DNA of 64,000 nt from Bacteroidaceae bacterium (GTDB lineage: Bacteria > Bacteroidota > Bacteroidia > Bacteroidales > Bacteroidaceae): contig JAFXGX010000016.1 in assembly GCA_017536695.1 (NCBI GenBank), positions 1 to 64,000 on the forward strand, given 5' to 3'. The notes beneath the pieces are model-generated. The model saw only the letters and a list, made by a program, of their open reading frames with translations, made no database searches and was not told the origin of the DNA. A program made the position numbers and the translations under genes. Shown here one piece after another: positions 9,266 through 18,858 of the stretch. How positions within the stretch are numbered: the first letter of the stretch is position 1; the number at the start of each line of letters is the position of its first letter.

Positions 9266-10804
9266 ATGAACTATTCCATGATATTCATACTTTTTATGCT
9301 ACTGTCAGCATTGCCGGTCAAAGCACAAAAAAATGAATTTGGGAAAATAAGATACGAGATTCAAGCAAATGCAATTGTATCCCATGGGGAACATTCGCCA
9401 TTCTGGTTTACAAGCAACAAGCATGGTTTATCCTCATTGAAAAACAATAGTGCGTATCTCAGCGCCGGAATTTACCGTGATTTTGATGAAAAGAAAGGAC
9501 TCACATGGGCATACGGCATTGAATTGGCTGGCGCGTGGAACCACTATTCGCCATTCTATGTGCAGCAGCTTTACGCAGACATCAAATACAACTGTTGGGA
9601 ACTGAGTATCGGCAGTAAAGAACGATGGTCAGAGGGGAAGCACAAGACATTGAGTGGCGGCGGACTAACCTTTTCTCCTAACGCACGCCCCATACCGCAA
9701 GTCAGGTTCGGGATAAACGAGTACACAACAGCATCATGGCTATTCAACAACTGGTTGCAAGTAAAGGGACATTTGAGTTATGGTTGGCAAACGGACGGAA
9801 ATTTCCAAAGAGAACACATGAGCAATGCTCCACTCCAAAGCAGATACGCAGACAAAGTGCTTTTCCACGAGAAGAGCGCATTCATAAAGATTGGCAAACA
9901 GGACAGGTTTCCCTTTGCCGTGGAGATGGGACTGGAGATGTATGCCCAGTTCGGCGGACGGGTGTGGGAAAAGAGAACCGGAGGAGACGTCATAATCCAT
10001 AACTTGCCGCACACATTCGAGGAGTACCTGAAAGCATTCGTACCAATGTCGGGAGGCAGTAAATCTACAGAAATGGACCAGACAAACGTCAACGGCAATG
10101 TCTTAGGCAGCTGGCACCTGGCTTTTGACTACAGAAAACACGGATGGAAGATCAAGGCATACTATGAGCATTACTTCGAGGACCATTCGGGAATGCTAGG
10201 GTTTGACTATCACTACAACCGCGACGGCAAGAAACAGATGATAACATATCTTCCATGGAGAGACTTTCTGATTGGCGTTGAACTTGCTGTGCCAAAGAAC
10301 AGAATTATCAGTACTATTTTGTATGAGTTCATAACCTCGCGTGACCAGAGCGGCCCAATCCTCCAGAACCCTTCGGGCGACATGATGGGGCAGGCAGGCG
10401 GCAAGGACTGGTACTACACACACAGTTACTACCAGTCATGGCAACATTGGGGAATGGCCATGTGCAATCCACATGCACTGTCACCATTGTACAACAAGGA
10501 AGCAAACATGACCATGCCATACTCACGCATACAGTCACACCATATTGGATTTGACGGCACACCATGTGAGACTATACATTATCGTGTAATGGGTTCGTGG
10601 ACCAGACATTGGGGATCATACGAAGACCCGTTGCCCACCCCTCTCTCACAGCTGAGCATAATGGGAGAGGCCACCTTCACGCCCAAGAGATGGAAAGGGT
10701 GGAAATTCACAGGAGCTATAGCCTACGACCATAGCCGTCTTATTGGAAACAATTTCGGCGCAACACTCTCCGTTTGCAAATCAGGTTGGTTAAGTAACAA
10801 GTAA
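9266..10804 (+). CDS. Wzi-family outer-membrane protein
   Basis: A 512-residue protein with a cleavable signal peptide (ending ALPVKAQ, about residue 21) and a beta-strand-rich body of alternating hydrophobic residues ending in short aromatic turns. It fits the capsule-assembly Wzi family, whose E. coli member is an 18-strand barrel that helps retain capsule on the cell surface. Position beside the exopolysaccharide genes supports a surface-attachment or assembly role here. Only 3 nt separate it from the following lipoprotein gene, so the two are cotranscribed. Confidence 0.85.
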   Translation: MNYSMIFILFMLLSALPVKAQKNEFGKIRYEIQANAIVSHGEHSPFWFTSNKHGLSSLKNNSAYLSAGIYRDFDEKKGLTWAYGIELAGAWNHYSPFYVQQLYADIKYNCWELSIGSKERWSEGKHKTLSGGGLTFSPNARPIPQVRFGINEYTTASWLFNNWLQVKGHLSYGWQTDGNFQREHMSNAPLQSRYADKVLFHEKSAFIKIGKQDRFPFAVEMGLEMYAQFGGRVWEKRTGGDVIIHNLPHTFEEYLKAFVPMSGGSKSTEMDQTNVNGNVLGSWHLAFDYRKHGWKIKAYYEHYFEDHSGMLGFDYHYNRDGKKQMITYLPWRDFLIGVELAVPKNRIISTILYEFITSRDQSGPILQNPSGDMMGQAGGKDWYYTHSYYQSWQHWGMAMCNPHALSPLYNKEANMTMPYSRIQSHHIGFDGTPCETIHYRVMGSWTRHWGSYEDPLPTPLSQLSIMGEATFTPKRWKGWKFTGAIAYDHSRLIGNNFGATLSVCKSGWLSNK

Positions 10805-10807
10805 AGA

Positions 10808-11251
10808 ATGAGAAAGCAGATATATACTATAATGACATTATTCGCCCTCGTACTTACATCGTGCGAGAGCTATCTTGTAAACGGAGACCTGGACGGTTTC
10901 TGGCAAGTGAAAAGCATTGAGGACAAGCAGACGGGCGACATAACCCGCTGCAAAGGCGACATATACTACTCGTTCCAAAGAGATTTAGTGCTGGTGTCAT
11001 GTACACTGTCCAGCAATCCTACGGGACAGATGAAAGAGAACTATATAGCATACTTTACCCATGAGAATGACACGATAAAAATGACGGATTTTAGGATATA
11101 TCTGGACAGAGACGGGAAACAAGCCCTGCTGCAGAACCTTGAGAAATTCGGACTGTATGAATTATACAACGTGTTTCATGTAGAAGAACTGACAGGAAAA
11201 TCGCTGGTACTTGATTCGGAAAAGGCACACATTATATTAAAGAAATATTAG
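10808..11251 (+). CDS. lipocalin-like lipoprotein
   Basis: A 147-residue lipoprotein. A signal sequence ends in a lipobox (LTSC, Cys about residue 19). The mature part begins DGFWQVKSIEDKQTGD, the characteristic GxW start of Bacteroidetes lipocalin-like domains, and continues as a small beta barrel. It is cotranscribed with the Wzi-family gene and may act with it at the outer membrane. No ligand can be named. A strong terminator begins at its stop codon. Confidence 0.75.
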   Translation: MRKQIYTIMTLFALVLTSCESYLVNGDLDGFWQVKSIEDKQTGDITRCKGDIYYSFQRDLVLVSCTLSSNPTGQMKENYIAYFTHENDTIKMTDFRIYLDRDGKQALLQNLEKFGLYELYNVFHVEELTGKSLVLDSEKAHIILKKY

Positions 11252-11299
11252 AAACTGTTTGAATTTCTAAGAAATGGCGATATAAATTCAAACAGTTTC
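11251..11299 (+). terminator. hairpin after the wzi-lipoprotein pair
   Basis: GAAACTGTTTGAATTT (11251-11266) is the exact reverse complement of 11284-11299, around a 17-nt loop. A T-containing stretch follows. It lies directly after the stop codon. Confidence 0.75.
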
Positions 11300-11359
11300 T
11301 TATATTCTGAATCACCCACGAAAGCATTGTACTTTAACATCTGGCTTATTACTTAAGAC

Positions 11360-13411
11360 CTATATTGGCCTGTACACATCCATCATTATATCTACCGACT
11401 TAGTCCATGTATAGCAATCGAGTACATGCCTGCGACCTGCCTTGCCCATTTCGACAGCTTTCTCATTATTGTTAAGCAGATACGATATGCGGGCTGCGGC
11501 CGACGTTGCGTCATTCCTGCCGACAACGAATCCAGCAATTCCATCCGGAACAACTTCCTTAAAACCGTCTGCATCGGACACGACTACAGGCACGCCGCAC
11601 GACATAGCCTCAACTACCGCAACACCAAAACTCTCGCTGTCACTGCGCGACAAGGCGGCATACACATCGGTATGGGCAAGGAATTCCGCAACCTCATTGT
11701 TTGGTATGCGGCCAAGGAATGTAACCTTCTCCTCCACACCCAATTCTTTTGCCTGTTTCTCCAGATTCTGGCGTTCTGCACCATCACCGGCAATCACCAG
11801 ACGCACATTCAGATGAGGGTTTTCGGCCACCACCATGGCAAATGCGTCAATAAGTGTATCGATACCGTATATTGCCGAAAGTTCCTTGACTGTACCTATA
11901 ACCAGTTCCTTGCAGGTACTCTTTTCAGCAAGCGGGGCAAAACGGTTCTCGTCAACGCCAAAAGGTGTCACAGTTATCTTTTTGGCGGTATATTTAGAGA
12001 CCTCGCGCGCCATGCAATGGCTGGTAGAGAGTATATAGTCAGCCTTGGAGAAATTATACTCAAGTAGCCAACGGTGAATGGGAGAGACCTTTGGGAAAAG
12101 GTACGCGTCGGAACCCCACAACGATATTATCAGAGGATGGAAACCGGCCAGGACTCCAAGCAGGCCGTAACTTGTCGCATAATGCGCATGGACAATGTCG
12201 GGGCGAAACTCACGCACACAGCGCTTGAGATAAAAAAGGGGTTTGAGATAATTTAGTTTCTCAAATGTCCCGTTCGTCTTCTTATCCTTCAGTTTCCCGA
12301 ATATATCGTTTGTATACACCTCAACGCCATCTATATCCTTATAGAACGCGGCATCCTTTACATTAAGGCTAAACAGGGCAACCACGTGACCTCTGTCTGC
12401 CGTTGCCTTTACCCATCGCTTCGTGTGGTCACTACTGGAGTCGGCAAGGATAAGCACGCGACGAATCCCTTTGGGTTTTCCGCTCCATCCTGTCCCCAAT
12501 GCCACTGTAAAGTCCTCGCCTGTAACGTTCTCTTTCACCCTGGAATCATTGAACAGGCGCTTTATGAAACCGTTCATGAAAACACGGGGGCATCCGTTCA
12601 TCCTTAACCCACGCCTGAACATCGGAAGCGAGATAAGCCTGAAGAGATAATAGAACGGCAGACCGTAACTCTGCCTCACATTTATAAGGCGGTTCAGATA
12701 GTATATATATAACTTGCCTGGAATAGAGGCGGGATCTATTGCAGAACCTACCTTATGGTAAATACGCGAGTCCAGCACACACGCCATCTTCACATGCTGG
12801 CGCGCCATACGTATTGAGAGTTCGCAGTCCTCCTCGCCGAAAAAGAAGTTCTCTGTGAACAACCGTCCTTCATTGTCCAGCAAAGATGGCGTGAAGTAAA
12901 GCGCACAGCCGGTAGCAAAGGTAACCGATATGAAATCCTTCTCCTTTATATCGGCAGAAGTACAGTTGCTATAGAAATACCTGCGCTTGCCCCACTTGAA
13001 ACGCCCGCCTGCATTCCATATCCTCTCCTTATCACCATGTAGGAAAATGAGGGGAGTGAGCACCTTGTACTCAGGGTGTAATTCTGCAAAGGCAAGCAAC
13101 CTCACAAGGAAATCCGGTTCAACCTCGGTATCATTGTTCAAAAGCAAGTATGCATCGGGACTGTCACACCTTGCAACAGCAATACCCATGTTGTTCCCCT
13201 TTGCAAATCCATAGTTCCGGTCCAGAGGAATTATGCGCATACTTGTCTCGGGGTGCTCATGCGCCCAAGTTTCAATGCGCCACAGGGAATCATCGGTAGA
13301 ACCGTTATCTACCACATATATACAGAAATCGCCCTTTGCTTTTGAGAGTGAATCAAGGCAAGGCAATGTATCCTTTGCGCCATTCCAGTTCAATATAATT
13401 ATAGCAACCAT
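11360..13411 (-). CDS. GT2-GT4 fusion glycosyltransferase
   Basis: A 683-residue two-domain enzyme. Residues 1-290 form a GT-A fold of the rhamnosyltransferase-like GT2 type (VVDNGSTDDS, then NNDTE as the DxD-like motif). Residues about 315-680 form a GT-B GT4 domain with the donor-site motif SRSDSESFGVAVVEAMSCG. One chain would thus add two sugars. It is the last gene of the exopolysaccharide operon, 17 nt after the heparinase-like gene. The fusion joins activities usually encoded separately. Donor sugars are unknown. Confidence 0.85.
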   Translation of the reverse strand: MVAIIILNWNGAKDTLPCLDSLSKAKGDFCIYVVDNGSTDDSLWRIETWAHEHPETSMRIIPLDRNYGFAKGNNMGIAVARCDSPDAYLLLNNDTEVEPDFLVRLLAFAELHPEYKVLTPLIFLHGDKERIWNAGGRFKWGKRRYFYSNCTSADIKEKDFISVTFATGCALYFTPSLLDNEGRLFTENFFFGEEDCELSIRMARQHVKMACVLDSRIYHKVGSAIDPASIPGKLYIYYLNRLINVRQSYGLPFYYLFRLISLPMFRRGLRMNGCPRVFMNGFIKRLFNDSRVKENVTGEDFTVALGTGWSGKPKGIRRVLILADSSSDHTKRWVKATADRGHVVALFSLNVKDAAFYKDIDGVEVYTNDIFGKLKDKKTNGTFEKLNYLKPLFYLKRCVREFRPDIVHAHYATSYGLLGVLAGFHPLIISLWGSDAYLFPKVSPIHRWLLEYNFSKADYILSTSHCMAREVSKYTAKKITVTPFGVDENRFAPLAEKSTCKELVIGTVKELSAIYGIDTLIDAFAMVVAENPHLNVRLVIAGDGAERQNLEKQAKELGVEEKVTFLGRIPNNEVAEFLAHTDVYAALSRSDSESFGVAVVEAMSCGVPVVVSDADGFKEVVPDGIAGFVVGRNDATSAAARISYLLNNNEKAVEMGKAGRRHVLDCYTWTKSVDIMMDVYRPI

Positions 13412-13428
13412 AAAGTACCTGTTTATTG

Positions 13429-15033
13429 TTATTCTACTTTAAATTCGCTCACTGTTGTTTTCAGGTTTCCCTTGAATGCCACACAAATGCGCTTTGATGG
13501 CAACAGGGTATTGTACTCACAGGCAACATGCACATCCTCGACATAAACGGAGGTGAAGCCGACAAAAGAGAACAATGCCTTAGAGGTGAGGACCAGACCT
13601 TGAGTTACACCTACCACACTAGTCCCTGGGGAAAGATGAAAATAGGCCATGCACTCTGCCTGTGTACTGCCTTCAACAATATCGGTTATCTCCAGTGAAT
13701 TCTCCTTACAGCAGAATCCGCGAGTACAGCATATGCCCCGGGCACTATAGCCATCGTGCCTGAAACTATAGCATTCAGGCCCGTCACTAAAGATAACCGG
13801 TGTTGCGCGCCGTGCACAGCGGAATGCGCCCCAGACCTCGGAAGAACTGGTGCCGTTAACCACAACTGTGTTGTGAGCCATAGTTGAACGCTCATAGGAC
13901 CTGCGCTCACCTGCAGTGTATGTCGAGGTACCGGTATCTACAATCAGAGGCGCGCCACCACACCACAGCAGGAATGTTCCTGTATCGGCATGCGAGTGCC
14001 CTGGATTATACGAAACGCCTATAGGTGCCATGTCAATAATAGCCTCGTATTTCTCCTTCTTTACGTGGCGGTAGCCACTCTCAACCAAGCAGCCTTTATC
14101 CCAAGTAATACCAAGGCGTATTGCGTAGTCGCGCAGCGCCGGAGTGGGAAGCGCGACATTTACGGCTGAATCATTAAGCAACGGAATGGTATCGCCGACA
14201 ACAACAGAGTCTAACCAGGAAAGCATTGCTCTTGCCTTGTCCAGCATAAGGACGCGAAGGGCTTCTGCACCGGCGAATGCTCCTGCAGCATTGCTGTGCA
14301 GAAGGTTATAGCAGTCAAGCAAACGCTCAAGAATTATGCAATGGTACATTGGCGAGAGTTCAAAATGAGCACCGTCGGGAAGAACCTGCTCAGGAAGTTG
14401 ACTGCTTATGATACATGATGCCCTCTTCCAGAAACCTAAATCGCGAAAATAAAGGGCAGCGAATAGCAACGAAAAAGCGTTCTCAAGATAGTGGTTGGCC
14501 AGCAGATGGCGCTCGGTGCGCCTGGAAAGAATCCTGTACTGGGAATAGAGAAATGTGTCGGTCTTGTGCAGGAATTCCTCTCCAAGAACGCTCTTGTGCA
14601 GAGAAACAAACTTAATCCAGTTTATTCCGCGCAATGAAATGGGGTAAGGATCATCGGCAATACCGTTGGCATGCGCTGTGTCAATGAAACTCTCAATCAT
14701 GGCACATCCCTCCTCTACCGTCAGCGAAGGCTGCATAAGGAAATCCATGTAGTTAAGGTTATATCTCCATAAATCACCATGCGAACGCTCGTCCCACACT
14801 CCACAAAATTTATGGGATATGTTAAGGAAAGTAACCGTCTTGCTGCTATCCATGGTCGCAGGACGTGCAGGCAGCGGTGCCAGCGCTACAGGGAATCCCT
14901 TCCTGTAGCGACCATAACTGTGTTTAAGTCCCAGCAAGCGCCGCATTATGGAGCAGAGTCTGTAGCAGGCCTGAAAGAACACCTGTTCCAACCTTAGGAA
15001 ACGTACCGTATTGTAATACCTTAAGAATTGCAT
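13429..15033 (-). CDS. heparinase II/III-family protein
   Basis: A 534-residue protein. The N-terminal two thirds is alpha-helical, as in the toroid domain of the family. The C-terminal part holds its hallmark blocks: GHSHADTGTFLLW, DTGTSTYTAGE and MAHNTVVVNG, including the histidines of heparinase II/III C-domains. It has no clear signal peptide. Homologues in exopolysaccharide clusters are thought to trim or modify the polymer. A lyase activity here is inference, since neither polymer nor location is known. It lies between the flippase and the GT fusion in one operon. Confidence 0.83.
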   Translation of the reverse strand: MQFLRYYNTVRFLRLEQVFFQACYRLCSIMRRLLGLKHSYGRYRKGFPVALAPLPARPATMDSSKTVTFLNISHKFCGVWDERSHGDLWRYNLNYMDFLMQPSLTVEEGCAMIESFIDTAHANGIADDPYPISLRGINWIKFVSLHKSVLGEEFLHKTDTFLYSQYRILSRRTERHLLANHYLENAFSLLFAALYFRDLGFWKRASCIISSQLPEQVLPDGAHFELSPMYHCIILERLLDCYNLLHSNAAGAFAGAEALRVLMLDKARAMLSWLDSVVVGDTIPLLNDSAVNVALPTPALRDYAIRLGITWDKGCLVESGYRHVKKEKYEAIIDMAPIGVSYNPGHSHADTGTFLLWCGGAPLIVDTGTSTYTAGERRSYERSTMAHNTVVVNGTSSSEVWGAFRCARRATPVIFSDGPECYSFRHDGYSARGICCTRGFCCKENSLEITDIVEGSTQAECMAYFHLSPGTSVVGVTQGLVLTSKALFSFVGFTSVYVEDVHVACEYNTLLPSKRICVAFKGNLKTTVSEFKVE

Positions 15034-15044
15034 AACACCCCAAT

Positions 15045-16319
15045 TTATACACTTGTATTGCGCATGCTGCGGTTCCTTATGAGCCTAATACTGATGAGGC
15101 AAAGTATAAACAACAGCACTTCGGACAAGGACATTGCCCAGGCTGCAGCGCCTGCGCCATAACGGCCGGCGGTCATCAATACAAAGATAACACTGAAAAC
15201 GCCCGTCACAAGGACTGAGGCAAAAAATTGTTTCTGCCCGTTCATATTTATGAGCCCTACTATGCCTGTAAGGTAGTTTATCTCTCCGAAAAGGATTACA
15301 GGCACCATTATGCGCATAAGCGGCACACATGCCTCATGTTCCTCGCCGCACAATATCGAGGAGATTAGCGGGGCAAAGAAATATACACACACAGATACGA
15401 CAAGCACAAATGCAGTGAACGGAAACGCGATCCTGCGCAAAAGACGCACGTTGTACTCTACCGACTGCCCCTTAAATCGCAGGCTCAGATGAGGGAAGAG
15501 CGCCTGGGCCGCAGGCGATATCAGCGACTGGAATCCTTTGATGACCTTTTCTACCGCAGAATAGACACCGACAACCTCATCACCGGCAAACTGCTTAAGG
15601 ATGAACACATTTGCATTGCGGTATAGGTTCATGCCGAAAGTAGAGCCGAAGACAGCACTGCCTTCCTTAAGTTGCTCCTTGACATCGGTCATCCTTGGCA
15701 TTCCTAACCTAAGACCAAACTGCCGGCGGACAAGTAGCAGGCTGAGAATAGCAGCAAGGATATACCCAAAAGAGTTGAAAAGGATAAGCAGTTCATAGTC
15801 CTCGCTGCGCCGCACCAGAACAAATATAAGGAGAGTAAAGAGTATCTTTGACGACGCATTGACTATTGTCATGTACTTCATTTTCTCCATTCCCTGAAAG
15901 AGCCATACAGGCGTGAGGATATCGCCTGCAACCATACCAAGACCATACACAAGCATCAATGTACCGCTGGAATCTTTCAGCAACCAGCGGGAGAAAGGCA
16001 GCATGGCGGCAAGAAGGGCAACAGCAATAAGCGCCTTGCTGGTCGTAACGGCATTGTATATGCGCGACACCGCCGCCTTGTCATCGCGACACTGCGAAAT
16101 CATCTTCGTGGCAGAAAAGTTAAATCCGTACGTGCAGAAAAGTATTATATATTGTATTATAACATATATATATGAGTATGCACCATAGCCTTGCATGCCA
16201 ACCACACCAATGATATACGGCAACGTCACCAGAGGCAACAGCACATTCAACCCGTTAAGTATCGAGAGGGAGAAAAAATTCTCCAAAAGATGGCGGTATT
16301 TATGTATGAGACCTTTCAT
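15045..16319 (-). CDS. Wzx-type polysaccharide flippase
   Basis: A 424-residue polytopic protein (12-14 predicted segments) of the MOP/Wzx superfamily. It moves undecaprenyl-linked repeat units across the inner membrane. The start at 16319 overlaps the stop of the polymerase gene in an ATGA, which is better supported than the 29-residue upstream extension. Family features include the N-terminal LPYIIGVVGMQGYGAYSY block. It is part of the Wzx/Wzy-dependent operon. Confidence 0.88.
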   Translation of the reverse strand: MKGLIHKYRHLLENFFSLSILNGLNVLLPLVTLPYIIGVVGMQGYGAYSYIYVIIQYIILFCTYGFNFSATKMISQCRDDKAAVSRIYNAVTTSKALIAVALLAAMLPFSRWLLKDSSGTLMLVYGLGMVAGDILTPVWLFQGMEKMKYMTIVNASSKILFTLLIFVLVRRSEDYELLILFNSFGYILAAILSLLLVRRQFGLRLGMPRMTDVKEQLKEGSAVFGSTFGMNLYRNANVFILKQFAGDEVVGVYSAVEKVIKGFQSLISPAAQALFPHLSLRFKGQSVEYNVRLLRRIAFPFTAFVLVVSVCVYFFAPLISSILCGEEHEACVPLMRIMVPVILFGEINYLTGIVGLINMNGQKQFFASVLVTGVFSVIFVLMTAGRYGAGAAAWAMSLSEVLLFILCLISIRLIRNRSMRNTSV

Positions 16320-17575
16320 GCTGACATTACAGTTTGGACGGACTTGTTCCCTGCACGCCTGCCCGGGAGAATATAGACAATTAACCAGAAGACAAGTATT
16401 ATGCACGGCAGTTCAAGTGCCGTAAGACTTGCAAAATAGTAGTCGAACCATCCCATGAACAACAGCCCGCACTCAAAGAAATATATTGTATACATGAACA
16501 GGTTGCCACACTTCAGGGTTGCAATTTTCAGCAAATACATACAGGTACTTATGAACATGACCAGAAGGGCAAATGAAAGATAACCGGTATTTATATATAT
16601 TGTACCGAAGAAACTCCTGACATTTGTTAAATTAAAGCCTGTATTGTAGTACAGTTCATTCAGGGGTATAATGAGATCATCATTACCGGTTACCACATTA
16701 AAGAGGTTGACAACCTGGGAAACAAGCAGTTCAAAGCCGCCAACATCCGGAAAACCGTTCTGCATATCCACGCTTAGGCCCAAAACACCGCTTGTCAGAT
16801 AGTGGACAATATTCCTGAAGATAAAGAATATGACATCCTCGCCCAGTTCCTTGTCTTCGCCCACTGTCAATGCCAGGATATATGACGCGGCAAAAATCAA
16901 TAGTGCTCCAAGGATGACATATAGCATAACACTCAGCGTGAGTCTGGTCTTTCCTGTATACAGCCTTAGCATGATACCCGAAAGGCAAGGTATGATGACC
17001 CAACCCTTGACCTGGTAGAGGAATGCCACTGCTATTATAGGTACAATAATGAGCCACAGCCACATTCTCCCCTTACCTACATAATATATTGCCATTATGA
17101 GGATTGGCAGGGCCAATTGTCTGAGATGACCCCAGAACCCCTTTCCGGCGAATTCCTCGCCAAACTCATCTGAGGCAAGCGGGTGCGCACCGCCAAGCAT
17201 GGAGTAAAAACGGAAAGCAAAGAGCATGATAACTGCAACTGCAATAAACACCAACACTCCAGGCATACCGCCATCATCCCGTAGACGGCCTTCAAGGCTT
17301 ACCCCAGCTTTCTGCACCACACACGAAAGTACCATGCTCGGTATCGCAAAGAGCAACAGACCGCAGCACCATATTACTATGCTGGGATAATGGAACTCCA
17401 CGAAACCCATATTACCCGAAATGGATATTGAAAGGAGCAATATCATCACATATGGAAGCATAAGAATGTTAAGGGGGGTGTATATGGTTTTCCATGCCTT
17501 TATCTCTATATAAGAGAGCAAGACTACCTCAAGCAGGAACACCACACATATCACTATGTCCTGAAAACCACCCAT
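16316..17575 (-). CDS. Wzy-like oligosaccharide polymerase
   Basis: A 419-residue protein with about 11-12 membrane segments and one large periplasmic loop in the C-terminal half. This layout, together with its place between wzz-like and wzx-like genes, identifies it as the repeat-unit polymerase. Sequence is poorly conserved in this family, so the call depends on topology and neighbours. Its stop overlaps the flippase start (ATGA), suggesting translational coupling. Confidence 0.8.
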   Translation of the reverse strand: MGGFQDIVICVVFLLEVVLLSYIEIKAWKTIYTPLNILMLPYVMILLLSISISGNMGFVEFHYPSIVIWCCGLLLFAIPSMVLSCVVQKAGVSLEGRLRDDGGMPGVLVFIAVAVIMLFAFRFYSMLGGAHPLASDEFGEEFAGKGFWGHLRQLALPILIMAIYYVGKGRMWLWLIIVPIIAVAFLYQVKGWVIIPCLSGIMLRLYTGKTRLTLSVMLYVILGALLIFAASYILALTVGEDKELGEDVIFFIFRNIVHYLTSGVLGLSVDMQNGFPDVGGFELLVSQVVNLFNVVTGNDDLIIPLNELYYNTGFNLTNVRSFFGTIYINTGYLSFALLVMFISTCMYLLKIATLKCGNLFMYTIYFFECGLLFMGWFDYYFASLTALELPCIILVFWLIVYILPGRRAGNKSVQTVMSA

Positions 17576-17601
17576 ACCATTTACCGGTTACCGTATATTT
17601 A

Positions 17602-18654
17602 TCACTCCTTTTCGCCTAACATACGGTTCTTTAGTATTATCCACACAGACGTCCCGAAAAAAGCGAGAAATACGTACAACAACCCCATCATCATTTTCTT
17701 GGGCGACGAGGCCTTTACCGGCACATAAGCAGGCTGCATGACCACGCACACGGGCGTCTGTTCCTGGAGACGCGCACGGGCCATTTCCAAGTTCTGTGCT
17801 ATCTGCGAATAGACTCCGAAGGCAAGGTCCTTCTCGTTCGACAGGCGATCAAGTTCTATCTGGTACATTACGTTCTTTATGTTCTGGTGGCTGTTTGCAT
17901 AGTTTGCATAGGCGTCCTGCGCTTCGCGGTATTTGGCCCCTGCTGCCGTGTAAAGAACCTCCGCATACTCCAAGTCCTTGCGAGCCTTGGCCGAGCGGTA
18001 TTTCTCGACATATTCCTGCAACTTTACCGAGACCGCATTCGCTACAAATGCTGCAATCTTAGGGTCCTGCATAGTCACATTTATAGTAATTACATTGTTT
18101 CCTTTGTCTACTGAAACACCTATGCGGTCGTCAAGAGCAACAAGCATCTTGAATTGTTGTTTCGATGGACTGAAACACTCCCGGGTATCAAGGCCATTGA
18201 TATGGGCTTCCTTGCTGTCATCAGTTATGAGTTCCAATGGTACAGAATAAATTGCAGTCCACCATGGACGTCTCTGGTGCAATAGGAGATACTCGTACAA
18301 GGTTGTCTTAATCTCTTCATCCTGCGACTTCACATGCATTAGTAGTATCTCTGAAAGAAATGGCGTAGAAGAGACTATCTGGGGGTAAAGTTCGGGATAG
18401 AATGCGTCATTCCCCATGTTTCCACCGATATTTACACCGGCCATGGATGCCAAAGTGCCAAGACCGTCCGGCAGAGACGCAGATGAAGAGAACTCTGGGG
18501 CCAAGACAGAAGTTGAAGTATACTGCTTGGGGATACTGAACGCAACTATTATGGCCAACACACCTCCTATAAAACAGTTTATCAGCAACTGTTTTTTTCT
18601 GGACCACAAAAGCAGGAGTATCTCAATTATGCCATCATTTTTCTTCACTTCCAT
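17602..18654 (-). CDS. Wzz-type chain-length regulator
   Basis: A 350-residue Wzz/PCP protein. One membrane segment lies near residues 24-44, a mainly helical periplasmic domain with coiled-coil stretches follows (about 190-290), and a second membrane segment lies at the C-terminus (about 320-342). The N-terminal block (IIEILLLLWSRKKQLL) fits the family. No kinase domain is attached, so it is of the O-antigen-regulator type, not a tyrosine-kinase fusion. It sits between the export protein and the polymerase genes in the operon. Confidence 0.87.
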   Translation of the reverse strand: MEVKKNDGIIEILLLLWSRKKQLLINCFIGGVLAIIVAFSIPKQYTSTSVLAPEFSSSASLPDGLGTLASMAGVNIGGNMGNDAFYPELYPQIVSSTPFLSEILLMHVKSQDEEIKTTLYEYLLLHQRRPWWTAIYSVPLELITDDSKEAHINGLDTRECFSPSKQQFKMLVALDDRIGVSVDKGNNVITINVTMQDPKIAAFVANAVSVKLQEYVEKYRSAKARKDLEYAEVLYTAAGAKYREAQDAYANYANSHQNIKNVMYQIELDRLSNEKDLAFGVYSQIAQNLEMARARLQEQTPVCVVMQPAYVPVKASSPKKMMMGLLYVFLAFFGTSVWIILKNRMLGEKE

Positions 18655-18858
18655 ACAAATACTTATTTTAATTTATACTTGAACCTTTACCATTTTTATA
18701 AGACCATACCTGAGGCCATTTGTAAAACTTGTACATCGTGAACTGAAGAGAGCAATATATATTCCCTAGCGCATAGTGCAGGAAGTGCACTCCTGTTTCT
18801 GTCGCTCACTTTGACATAGGACATACCGCCAGGAACTGCATTTTATTGACCGCACCTG

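Noticed and set aside
16316..16406. 29-residue N-terminal extension of the Wzx gene
   Set aside because: It lies inside the polymerase gene and lacks membrane character; the ATGA junction at 16319 gives a normal start.
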